Source: Bacillus pumilus
GTDB lineage: Bacteria; Bacillota; Bacilli; Bacillales; Bacillaceae
Reading direction: 5' to 3'
DNA length: 64,000 nt
Assembly (NCBI RefSeq): GCF_002744245.1
Contig: NZ_NKHG01000079.1
Coordinates: 1 to 64,000, forward strand
The notes beneath the pieces were generated by a model. The model was not told the origin of the DNA. It did not search any database and worked only from the letters and a program-made list of their open reading frames with translations. The position numbers and the translations under genes were made by a program. Of this stretch, positions 17,756 to 25,338 are shown piece by piece; the first letter of the stretch is position 1; every line of letters starts with the position of its first letter.

Positions 17756-19826
17756 TTATTGCATGCTATCTTTTGCAAGTTGATATTTATCCATTTTATA
17801 GTAAAGGTTACGAATGCTGACCCCTAAGGTTTTCGCTGTTTTGGTACGATTGAATTGATGCTTTTCGAGGGTTTGTTTGATCAACTGCGCTTCAAATGCT
17901 TCAACGGCATCCGAAAGCGTCTCACCCTCAAATTGACTTGCAGCAAGTTCCTGCTGCTCATTTTCTTCATGTTCTTCTGACTCCATGAACGCAATATGCC
18001 CTTCATCGATCCATTCTTCTTGTGGATTCAAAAAGATCATGGCTCGTCCAAGCACATTTTCAAGCTCTCTCACATTACCCGGCCAGCTATATGATCGAAG
18101 TCTATTCAGTGCATGTTCTGTTAAACCACTGACATTCCGCCCATAGTCTAAATTGATCTTCTGAATAAGACGTTTGCTTAATGAATCAATATCTTCAAGA
18201 CGCTGCCTAAGCGGCGGGATCGATATCGGGTATCTGTTCATTCGATAATATAAGTCCTCTCTGAACTTCCCTTCCGCCATTGCTTTTTCAATATTGACAT
18301 TTGTCGCCGTGATTACACGGACATCCACCGGTATGGCTTTTGTTCCACCCACTCTCACAATTTCTTTCTCTTGCATAACGCGAAGTAACTTCGCTTGTGT
18401 ACTTGGCGTCATTTCACCAATTTCATCTAAAAAGATACTGCCATGATTCGCTTCTTCAAACAGCCCTTTTTTCCCGCCGCGCCTTGCACCAGAAAACGCC
18501 CCTTCCTCGTAGCCAAAAAGCTCTGACTCTAAAAGGGTCTCTGATAAGGCCGCACAATTCACCCGAACAAAGCGGTTATATTTCCGGTCACTTTCATTGT
18601 GGATGGCGTGAGCAAACAATTCTTTTCCAGTACCTGATTCTCCGCGGAGCAAAATGGTTGCTGGTGTTTTTGCACCTAGCTTTGCCTGCTCTAGTGCCAC
18701 AAGCATTTGTTCACTTTCTCCAATAATGTCTTCAAACGTATACTTGGCCTCAAGTGTCCGGATAAGCTGTCTTGCTTTATTTAATTCATTTGTGAGCGAT
18801 TGAATTTCCGACACGTCGTGAATGACCCCGACACTGCCTTTCAGGATGCCATCAACGATCACTGCGCCACGTTTACGATCACATCTTTTTTGTTTGGTCC
18901 AACCTTCATCCTGACACCTCGAACAGGTCTTCTTGTTTCAAGCACCTTCAAGTGCATGCTTTCTCCTTCAGAAATATCTGCACCTGCCGGTTTACCAACA
19001 ACCTCTTTGTCCGTTAAACCGGTCATTTTCGTATATGCACGGTTAATTAAGATGCCTTTTCCCTGCTCATCCACAACAGATATGGCTTCATCTGATGATT
19101 GAATGATCGCCTCAAGCATCGTTCGCACTTCTTTTAGATTCGTTACTTCCTCCGCAAGCTCAACCGCATCTGTAATATCTTTAAAGATAGATAAAGCACC
19201 TAGCATTCGCCCTGCGTCATCAATAATCGGCAGACGCGTTGCGACAATTTGTATTTGCTGATTTAAAAATTGTTTTTGGTTAAATTCTGGCTCTCTTGAC
19301 CTTAAAATATTGGGAAGCTTTGTGTTCGGAATCACTTCTCGAATGTGACGACCGATCGCATCTTTTGCGAACGTCCGACCATTTTGGCAGCCGATCGATT
19401 AAATAGAACCACTTCTTCATCCATGTTAATAAAAATCATGCCATCATTCGTTGCATTAAAAATCCGGTCATGTTTATAGGTTTGTTCCTTCAATATTTGA
19501 ATCAGCTGTTGTTTCTCTGCCATTAATTCCGATATGACATATGCCATCGAACTCGGAACAATGACAGCATGCTCTGGTTTTTCTTCCATTAGTTCCTTGA
19601 GTACAGCAGAACTTCCTGTTGTTTCAATGATGATATCAATGTCATCTTTTATGTATTCTTTCCAATTCGTCGTCGTATCAATTCCACTCTTTTTCGCTTC
19701 TACCATCCCCGGTGCCCCAAGATCAAGGTCGGCGATCGCAATGATTTGAATCATATTTGTTTTCAGCAATGTTTCAAGCAATGCTGATCCACCCTGTCCT
19801 GCACCGACAATCAAGACTCTCTGCAT
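17756..19826 (-). pseudogene. bkdR: bkdR, sigma-54-dependent activator of the bkd operon, broken by two -1 frameshifts
   Basis: Read across three frames this encodes a protein of about 690 residues with the BkdR layout: an N-terminal Rossmann-like segment (VLIVGAGQGGSALLETLL), two PAS-type segments, a sigma-54 AAA+ domain with [16 protein letters not shown] (Walker A), [20 protein letters not shown] (GAFTGA-type loop, here GAFSGA), [10 protein letters not shown] (Walker B) and [10 protein letters not shown], and a C-terminal Fis-type helix-turn-helix ([19 protein letters not shown]). The frame is lost near 19367-19369 (TCGCAAAAGAT; a G is missing for Ser-Ala-Lys-Asp) and again near 18863-18864 (GCGCAGTGATC; a C is missing for Ala-Pro-Val-Ile). 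Pieces are 17756-18862, 18859-19335 and 19332-19826. Every domain is otherwise well kept, so the damage is recent or a sequencing error. Confidence 0.9.
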
Positions 19827-19873
19827 CCCGTTACCCCTTTATATGAAAAAATTTGCACACCATATTTTTCCGT

Positions 19874-19887
19874 TGCAAAAAATTGCA
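19874..19887. promoter_or_regulatory. Inverted repeat TGCAA-N4-TTGCA at the bkdR transcription start
   Basis: TGCAAAAAATTGCA is a 5-4-5 palindrome about 9 bases downstream of the bkdR -10 element. It matches the palindrome upstream of ptb in arm sequence and spacing. A further TTGCA lies at 19853-19857. Candidate autoregulatory site. Confidence 0.45.
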
Positions 19888-19895
19888 CAACTCTT

Positions 19896-19923
19896 ATATT
19901 ACCACGTTTTCCTTTCTTGACAA
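19896..19923 (-). promoter_or_regulatory. Sigma-A promoter of bkdR
   Basis: On the minus strand TTGTCA is followed by 16 bases and TAATAT. The -35 element shares bases with the -35 element of the divergent yqzF promoter. Confidence 0.65.
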
Positions 19924-19945
19924 AATATTTTTTGAATTAGACAAT
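19917..19945 (+). promoter_or_regulatory. Sigma-A promoter of yqzF
   Basis: TTGACA, 17 bases, GACAAT on the plus strand, about 30 bases before the yqzF start. Confidence 0.6.
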
Positions 19946-19975
19946 GGAAGTAAATGACGTTTAAGGGGACATTTG

Positions 19976-20212
19976 ATGGGGAGAATACTTGCATTAGTGA
20001 TTATTTTAATACCTGGCGCCTTTGCAGCACTTGGGATTAAGCTGCTACGTGATACAGTTTTCGGCGTTATCATTGCACCATTTCCATTTTTATGGCTGCA
20101 AGGAATTGCAGGGTTGTTATTTTTAGGGGGAGGTCTTTATGTTGTAGCCGGATTTATTTTATATAGAGACCGTAAACGCAATAAAGTAACTGCTCGTTTT
20201 AAACAAAGATAA
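19976..20212 (+). CDS. yqzF: Small membrane protein YqzF (DUF2627)
   Basis: 78 residues with two hydrophobic helices (LALVIILIPGAFAALGIKLL and LQGIAGLLFLGGGLYVVAGFI) and a basic C-terminal tail. The sequence matches the DUF2627 family as I recall YqzF. ATG 19976 has AAGGGG about 7 bases upstream; the preceding TTG is too close. It is divergent from bkdR. Function is unknown. Confidence 0.85.
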   Translation: MGRILALVIILIPGAFAALGIKLLRDTVFGVIIAPFPFLWLQGIAGLLFLGGGLYVVAGFILYRDRKRNKVTARFKQR

Positions 20213-20220
20213 GGCATTAA

Positions 20221-20252
20221 AAAAGACCTGCTGGGATGATAGCAGGTCTTTA
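20221..20252. terminator. Bidirectional terminator between yqzF and yqiK
   Basis: An 11-bp stem AAAGACCTGCT / AGCAGGTCTTT with A and T runs on both sides. It overlaps the last bases of yqiK. Confidence 0.85.
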
Positions 20253-20987
20253 TTTCATGTCTTCTCTTATTTTCACGGCTCGGTCAGGAAAGTCAGTGAA
20301 TATCCCATCGACACCTAAGGAGAACATTTTTTGCATTTGCTTTTCACTGTTTACAGTAAACGGTCTAATCACTTGATGGGCAGCACGGAGAGCCGATACG
20401 ACCTCTTTTGTCACCCCAGCGCCCTTGATATTCGGATGATAACCCTTTGCAGGTATTGTTTTTAAGTACATCTCCGGCTGATGAATGACATCCATTGTGA
20501 GTACAGCAAGCTCTATATGCGGCATTAGCTTGTGAAAAAGGGCTAAACTGCCGTGATGAAAGGATGAGACAAGCACACGATCCTCGATTTGAAAGTGCTC
20601 AATTTGCTCTTTTACTTTCTCTTCTATACCTGGATATCGATATATGGAATTTTTCAATTCGATATTCATTATAAAAGATGATTGCTTCGTGACTAGCTCT
20701 AATACTTCCTCCAAAAGAGGAATGGACACCGCACCTGTTTCTTCATAAAAAGAATGACTCGCGTCCCCTGCTTTTAATTCTTCATATGTATGGTCTTTCA
20801 CTAAGCCATTTAAATTTGTTGTTCGGTTCAGCTTCTCATCATGAATGACAGCCAATCTGCCGTCTTTGGTCATCTGAACATCAAGCTCGATTCCGTCAGC
20901 TCCTGAATGGAGTGCATGCTCAAAAGCTATCATGGTGTTTTCAGGATAGATTCCTTTAAAGCCCCTATGCGCAAAAATTTTCGTCAT
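20250..20987 (-). CDS. yqiK: Glycerophosphodiester phosphodiesterase YqiK
   Basis: A 245-residue GDPD-family enzyme. The catalytic N-terminal motif HRGFKGIYPENT is followed by GADGIELDVQMTKDG and VIHDEKLNRTT, carrying the His, Arg, Glu, Asp and metal ligands of the family. It would cleave glycerophosphodiesters from phospholipid turnover to glycerol-3-phosphate and an alcohol. No signal peptide is visible, so it is probably cytoplasmic. ATG 20987 has AGAGGTGAC upstream. It is a single gene between two terminators. Confidence 0.92.
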   Translation of the reverse strand: MTKIFAHRGFKGIYPENTMIAFEHALHSGADGIELDVQMTKDGRLAVIHDEKLNRTTNLNGLVKDHTYEELKAGDASHSFYEETGAVSIPLLEEVLELVTKQSSFIMNIELKNSIYRYPGIEEKVKEQIEHFQIEDRVLVSSFHHGSLALFHKLMPHIELAVLTMDVIHQPEMYLKTIPAKGYHPNIKGAGVTKEVVSALRAAHQVIRPFTVNSEKQMQKMFSLGVDGIFTDFPDRAVKIREDMK

Positions 20988-21056
20988 ATGTCACCTCTAA
21001 ATATGATGCTTATCTCCATTATGACGTGTTTATTTCTGTTTTTCCAGTTTGAGCAT

Positions 21057-21092
21057 ATAAAAAAACCTCTTCTTAGTAAAGGAGAAGAGGTT
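21057..21092 (-). terminator. Terminator of the rap-phr cassette
   Basis: AACCTCTTCT / AGAAGAGGTT form a 10-bp stem with a 9-base loop; on the minus strand it is followed by TTTTTTT. Confidence 0.85.
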
Positions 21093-21107
21093 GACAGGTA
21101 AATTCGA

Positions 21108-21218
21108 TCACGTAATCGCTCTGATGGCTTGCTCTGTCGTCTCTGCGTCAAGAGCAAAAAGGGAAGAAACAACTGCGACTGCTGTAACGATTGTTACACC
21201 TAACAACAACTTTTTCAT
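21108..21218 (-). CDS. Phr pre-signalling peptide (36 aa)
   Basis: A 36-codon gene. It begins MKKLLLGVTIVTAVAVVSSL, a typical Sec signal, and ends QAIRAIT. The last five residues IRAIT fit the x-Arg-x-x-Thr pattern of known Phr pentapeptides (ARNQT, ERGMT, SRNVT), so the mature signal is probably IRAIT. Its ATG overlaps the rap stop codon as ATGA, and GTGGAGG lies upstream. Phr peptides are exported, trimmed, re-imported by Opp and inhibit the cognate Rap. An internal SigH promoter in the end of rap, as for B. subtilis phr genes, is possible but not clear. Confidence 0.85.
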   Translation of the reverse strand: MKKLLLGVTIVTAVAVVSSLFALDAETTEQAIRAIT

Positions 21219-22315
21219 AAGATAACCTCCACTTTCTTTTGAAGTATTTGTGCATCGAATTTCTTTTCAAGGAAACGAATGGCATTCTGATAATCATTTC
21301 GTTCCTTGAAGTATTTCGATATTTGTTCAGACAAATCCTCAAGCTCCACATATAATCTATTTTTTTCTATGTAGTCTAATTTTTCAGAGAATACGTCTGC
21401 TGCCCCACTATTTTCGCACATCAAATCTAAAATTTCAAATTTTACTATATATTCATTATTTTGGATTTCGCAGCTATACTGAATACCCTCTTTGATTTGT
21501 TCTTTCGCCTCATGATCTCCTAAATGAACCAAGGCGTTTGCCAGAACATATAAAGATTGAATGTAATAATGGCTATTGTCGCGGTGAATTTGAATACCCA
21601 TTCCTTTTTTGGCGTATTGCGCGCTTTTTTTATAATCCGGTTTCGCATAATAAAGGACAGCTAAATTGTGATAGCATTTCCCAATCAGCACTTCATTGTT
21701 AATGCGTTTACTTTTCTCAAGCGCCTCTTGATATTTCTCCTCTGCTTCATCAAATTGGAGCAAATCAATACAATTGCTGGCATGTAAAATTAAGCTGTCA
21801 ATTGCCTGTGCTGTATATTCTTCATGCGCTTTGAACGTATCGATGGCTTTTTTAATATGATTAATGGATATGAAATTTTGTTTTAGTTCGTAATAGACGG
21901 AAGCGACCTTATGGTGAAAAGTTCCTACTTCAAGATCTTCATTTACACGTTTTAGGCGCTGCTCTGCAATTTTGTAAAAACTAATCGCTTCATCATACTT
22001 TTTCACATATGCGGCATATTGGCCTTTATAAAAGTAAAAATAAAAATTAATAATGTCATCTGCTTTCTCATCCAGCGTACCGACAGTTTTCATAATTTGA
22101 TTGGCTTTTTCAATATTTCCAAGTAACATTTCATGTCTGCCATCAACAAGCTGATAATAAAGGAGAACTTCGCGGTCTTCATCTGTATTTTTTAGCAAAT
22201 TCTGAATTTTCTCTTTATAAACAGCAGATTTTTCTAGGTCATTCTGAGAAATGACCCTCGTCCACTTGCTAATTTCGTTCGCAACCTCAGCAGAGTGGAT
22301 TTTCAGCTTTCCCAT
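21215..22315 (-). CDS. Rap-family aspartyl phosphatase / regulator with TPR repeats
   Basis: A 366-residue cytoplasmic TPR protein of the Rap family. The N-terminal three-helix bundle is about residues 1-70, followed by about seven TPR units (for example YKGQYAAYVKKYDEAISFYKIAEQRL and CIDLLQFDEAEEKYQEALEKSK). Rap proteins either dephosphorylate Spo0F~P, blocking the phosphorelay to Spo0A, or bind ComA or other regulators. The ATGA overlap with a downstream Phr gene supports a true Rap-Phr pair. ATG 22315 has GAGGGTGAGG upstream. Its place beside spo0A is not the B. subtilis arrangement. I cannot say which Rap subclass or target it has. Confidence 0.9.
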   Translation of the reverse strand: MGKLKIHSAEVANEISKWTRVISQNDLEKSAVYKEKIQNLLKNTDEDREVLLYYQLVDGRHEMLLGNIEKANQIMKTVGTLDEKADDIINFYFYFYKGQYAAYVKKYDEAISFYKIAEQRLKRVNEDLEVGTFHHKVASVYYELKQNFISINHIKKAIDTFKAHEEYTAQAIDSLILHASNCIDLLQFDEAEEKYQEALEKSKRINNEVLIGKCYHNLAVLYYAKPDYKKSAQYAKKGMGIQIHRDNSHYYIQSLYVLANALVHLGDHEAKEQIKEGIQYSCEIQNNEYIVKFEILDLMCENSGAADVFSEKLDYIEKNRLYVELEDLSEQISKYFKERNDYQNAIRFLEKKFDAQILQKKVEVIL

Positions 22316-22500
22316 AACCTCACCCTCTTCTTTTCATTATTATAGCATAGTAAAAGAATGTGAAAATTATTAAATTCGACAATGGGAATATTCAGTTCAA
22401 ATGGCACAATCTCTAAGAAGCCAGTGACTTTAAAACGCCAATCAATCAGGTCAATAGAAATAGAACTTTCGATCTCGTTTGCTTTATTTTCCAATTCCAT
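22303..22500 (-). CDS. Possible small protein upstream of rap (65 aa), unsupported by family
   Basis: A 65-codon open frame starting MELENKANEIESS with AAAGG 6 bases upstream, overlapping the rap start by 13 bases. It is mixed acidic and hydrophobic with no motif I recognise. The frame stays open further upstream to 22593. It covers the space where the rap promoter is expected, so it may be chance. Confidence 0.3.
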   Translation of the reverse strand: MELENKANEIESSISIDLIDWRFKVTGFLEIVPFELNIPIVEFNNFHILLLCYNNEKKRVRLWES

Positions 22501-22771
22501 AAGACCTTTTCCTCTCATCCTTTTTCTTACGAATGAGCGTTTTCTTTTTCTATCAGGATGAACCATCGATTGATTGGCGTAGCTGATTACCACTACTTTA
22601 TGTCATATCGATTTCTTTCATGCTTTATTTTTCATTTTATTCTGAAAATATAGCAGCCCGTTTGTCTAATTTATACATTAAGATTATCTTATCAATACAG
22701 CCATTTTTTTACAATATTTTTCAAAATAAAAAAACGCCTCAATGAAGAAACGTTTTTTCATGTGAAATGTA
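22501..22771. other. Intergenic region between spo0A and rap
   Basis: AT-rich and without a convincing gene. It contains the spo0A terminator at 22729-22758. I see no further clear signal; the rap promoter probably lies in 22320-22700. Confidence 0.5.
22729..22758 (-). terminator. Terminator of spo0A
   Basis: On the minus strand AAAAAACG and CGTTTTTTT flank a 14-base segment directly after the spo0A stop codon, followed by ATTTTG. Confidence 0.65.
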
Positions 22772-23572
22772 CTAACTTGCTCTATGCTCTAAACGCAGAC
22801 GATCAGCCACCATGGCAATAAATTCTGAATTGGTTGGTTTGGCTTTTGACATACTGACTGTATAACCAAAAAGTGAGGAAATGGAATCGATGTTTCCTCT
22901 ACTCCAAGCGACTTCGATCGCATGACGAATCGCTCGTTCTACCCTGCTGGCTGTCGTGTTAAATTTCTTTGCAATGTCTGGATACAATACTTTTGTAATG
23001 CTTCCAAGCAGTTCAATGTCATTGTACACCATAGAAATCGCTTCTCTTAAGTATAAATATCCTTTAATATGAGCTGGGACTCCAATTTCATGAATAATCG
23101 TCGTAATGCTCGCATCTAAGTTTTTACGTTTAGGTTCAGGTTTGTTACGAAGGACACTGTTTTGGATAGATGAAGATCGATGAGTGACTTGTGTGCCGTT
23201 TCCACTGACTTGACGAATATGACCGACTAGGTTTTCCATATCAAATGGCTTTAAAATGAAATAGGATGCGCCCAAATCGACTGCCTTTTTCGTTACATCT
23301 TCTTGTCCGAACGCCGTTAGCATAATCACACTTGGCTGCTTGGTCATATCAGAGTCACGGAGTCGTTCCAATACAGCAAGACCGTCTAAATGAGGCATGA
23401 TAATATCTAAGAGGAGAACGTCGGGCTCTTTATCTTTAAATAATGTCAGACATTCCTGACCATTATATGCCACCCCAAGTACTTCCATATCTTCCTGTCC
23501 CTCAATATACTCTGTCAAAAGGCCAACAAGCTCTCGATTATCATCAGCTACACACACTTTAATTTTCTCCAC
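22772..23572 (-). CDS. spo0A: Sporulation master response regulator Spo0A
   Basis: A 266-residue response regulator, the end point of the sporulation phosphorelay. The N-terminal receiver domain has the acidic pocket Asp10-Asp11, the phosphoacceptor Asp56 in LLLDIIMP and Lys near 108 in ILKPF. A linker follows, then the Spo0A DNA-binding domain with [29 protein letters not shown]-type sequence (recognition helix [10 protein letters not shown]). It activates or represses stationary-phase genes, including sinI and the biofilm pathway encoded later in this window. Two 0A boxes lie upstream. It is separated from spoIVB by 285 bases, as in other bacilli. Confidence 0.97.
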   Translation of the reverse strand: MEKIKVCVADDNRELVGLLTEYIEGQEDMEVLGVAYNGQECLTLFKDKEPDVLLLDIIMPHLDGLAVLERLRDSDMTKQPSVIMLTAFGQEDVTKKAVDLGASYFILKPFDMENLVGHIRQVSGNGTQVTHRSSSIQNSVLRNKPEPKRKNLDASITTIIHEIGVPAHIKGYLYLREAISMVYNDIELLGSITKVLYPDIAKKFNTTASRVERAIRHAIEVAWSRGNIDSISSLFGYTVSMSKAKPTNSEFIAMVADRLRLEHRAS

Positions 23573-23632
23573 GTTCTTTCCTCCCCAATGTCGATTCCTT
23601 TAGTCTTTTGCATTTCTCTTCTGAGTGTTCAA

Positions 23633-23639
23633 TTCGACA
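23633..23639 (-). promoter_or_regulatory. 0A box in the spo0A promoter region, overlapping a SigH-like -10
   Basis: The minus strand reads TTGTCGAAT, matching the Spo0A box TGTCGAA. The same bases read GTCGAATTG, close to the SigH -10 consensus RNNGAATWW, with AAAGGGGAT about 13 bases upstream. This fits autoregulated SigH-dependent spo0A transcription. Confidence 0.6.
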
Positions 23640-23763
23640 AAACCATGCTATCCCCTTTAAAAAACTTTAATTTTCCGAATAATAGAGCATTATCTAGCTT
23701 TTTCTACGTTTTTCTTAACGAATCGACGATTATTGCAATTTGACAACAGACTATTTTCCATTT

Positions 23764-23770
23764 TGTCGAA
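23764..23770 (+). promoter_or_regulatory. Second 0A box upstream of spo0A
   Basis: TTTTGTCGAAAAA on the plus strand contains a perfect TGTCGAA box, about 190 bases upstream of the spo0A start. Confidence 0.55.
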
Positions 23771-23857
23771 AAATCTCTTTTTCCTTATTTTATAACATGA
23801 TGGAAGAGAAAGAAAGGGTAGAAAAAAACTGCCGGAAGATTCACGGCAGTTTGTTCA

Positions 23858-25135
23858 TCAGCTTGCTTTTTTGTTTTTTTGATATAGATCGATTCCTGCT
23901 TCTGACAGCATCCATTCAATGTGTACGCCATAGCCGCTTGTCGGGTCATTAACGAATACGTGCGTGACCGCTCCAATGACTTTTCCATTTTGAATGATGG
24001 GACTCCCACTCATTCCTTGAACAATTCCGCCCGTTTTGCTTAATAATCGTTCATCTGTTATTTTCAAAACCATTCCTTTTGTTGCTGGGAATTTTTGAGG
24101 TGTTGTGCTGACAATTTTAATATCAAACTTCTCCACTTGATCATGATCCACAACCGTTAATATCTCTGCTGGTCCTTCTTTTACTTCATTTGATAAAGCG
24201 ACTGGAAGTGGTTTGTCCGCTACATGATTTTCAAGCTTTTCGGTTAATGTCCCAAATATACCGAATGGACTGTTACGGGAGATATCACCAATCGTTTTTC
24301 GTTCGGAAGAAAACCTCGCCAATTTTTCTCCAGGATTGCCTCCTGTGCCTTTTTCAATCGATGTCACGGTTGATCTGACAATTTCACCATTATCGACAAC
24401 AATTGGTTTTTTTGTATCCATGTCAGAAATCACATGACCGAGGGCACCATACTTTTTAGAGGCAGGTTCAAAGAAGGTCATTGTTCCAATTCCTGCAGCG
24501 GAATCACGAATGTAAAGACCAATTCGATAGATGCCTTCATTTGCATCTTTCGCAGGTGTTAATGTTGTTTGAAAGGTTTTATGATCTCTTTTCATGAGTA
24601 AATGAAGTTTCTCTCCCGTTTTCCCTGCTTTTTGGATGAATGGGGTGAGGTCATTCATTTTCTCCATTTTTTGACCGTTTATTTCTATGATCATATCCCC
24701 TGATTGAATGCCTGCGGCTTCACCTGGTGATTTTTTGCCGTCTTTCGTTGTGATTTGATGGAAACCTACAACGAGAACTCCTACAGAGTGGAGTTTGACG
24801 CCAATCGATTGTCCTCCTGGAACAATTTTTAATTCAGGGAGAACATCGACTTTTGTTTTTTTAATAGGAAATCCTTTAAAATCATAAACAATTTCGGCTT
24901 TTCCCGCCTTTTGTCCCGTTACTTCAAGTTGATTCTTTTTCTCTGAAAGACTAAAGGCTGGTGAGGAAGCTTTGGCTGCCGCTTCAATTGATGTGTCAAT
25001 CGATTGCTTCTCGTTTTCAAATACTGCGACATTTGTTGGAATGCTGATATATTCCTTCACTATGCTCATAAACCCTGTACTTATTAAAGAAACAAGGAGA
25101 ATAACACCAATGGCTTTTCTCATCTTTTCGGGCAT
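23858..25135 (-). CDS. spoIVB: SpoIVB sporulation signalling serine protease
   Basis: A 425-residue S55-family protease made in the forespore and secreted into the space between the two membranes, where it cleaves SpoIVFA to start pro-SigK processing. An N-terminal membrane segment (residues 8-25) is followed by a PDZ domain (about 105-195; [16 protein letters not shown]) and the protease domain. Catalytic residues are visible: His234 in GALGH, Asp361 in ITDER and Ser378 in GMSGSP. It follows recN after about 200 bases, as in B. subtilis. A SigF/SigG promoter is expected upstream but I could not place one with confidence. Confidence 0.96.
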   Translation of the reverse strand: MPEKMRKAIGVILLVSLISTGFMSIVKEYISIPTNVAVFENEKQSIDTSIEAAAKASSPAFSLSEKKNQLEVTGQKAGKAEIVYDFKGFPIKKTKVDVLPELKIVPGGQSIGVKLHSVGVLVVGFHQITTKDGKKSPGEAAGIQSGDMIIEINGQKMEKMNDLTPFIQKAGKTGEKLHLLMKRDHKTFQTTLTPAKDANEGIYRIGLYIRDSAAGIGTMTFFEPASKKYGALGHVISDMDTKKPIVVDNGEIVRSTVTSIEKGTGGNPGEKLARFSSERKTIGDISRNSPFGIFGTLTEKLENHVADKPLPVALSNEVKEGPAEILTVVDHDQVEKFDIKIVSTTPQKFPATKGMVLKITDERLLSKTGGIVQGMSGSPIIQNGKVIGAVTHVFVNDPTSGYGVHIEWMLSEAGIDLYQKNKKAS

Positions 25136-25318
25136 TCATTTTTCACTCTCCTCGCTCCTTACCCACACCAGAACACTAATGTTTTGGCTACATCTTTACT
25201 TTTGCCTTCTTAGCGAGGATTTATAACCGGCACACAGAGAAAATGATTGGATAAATTGATAAAAGAAAAAGACAATTCCATGCGTATATACAATGAATGT
25301 TAGACAACATAAGAAAAG

Positions 25319-25338
25319 GCAGCTGATCTTTCAGCTAC
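25319..25338 (-). terminator. Hairpin at the end of recN
   Basis: AGCTGA-N4-TCAGCT with outer GG/CC pairs, followed by TTTTCTT on the minus strand. It overlaps the recN stop codon. Confidence 0.6.

Noticed and set aside
18859-19335. GTGA overlaps at both bkdR breaks and in yqhG looked like designed stop-restart coupling
   Set aside because: After a one-base loss, a TGA stop always falls on an NTG-A of the true frame, so GTG or ATG overlapping the stop is expected by chance. It is not evidence of three separate coupled genes.
25136-25334. SigG promoter for spoIVB
   Set aside because: A CATTAGTG could be a -10 but no -35 with correct spacing was found; not reported as a feature.
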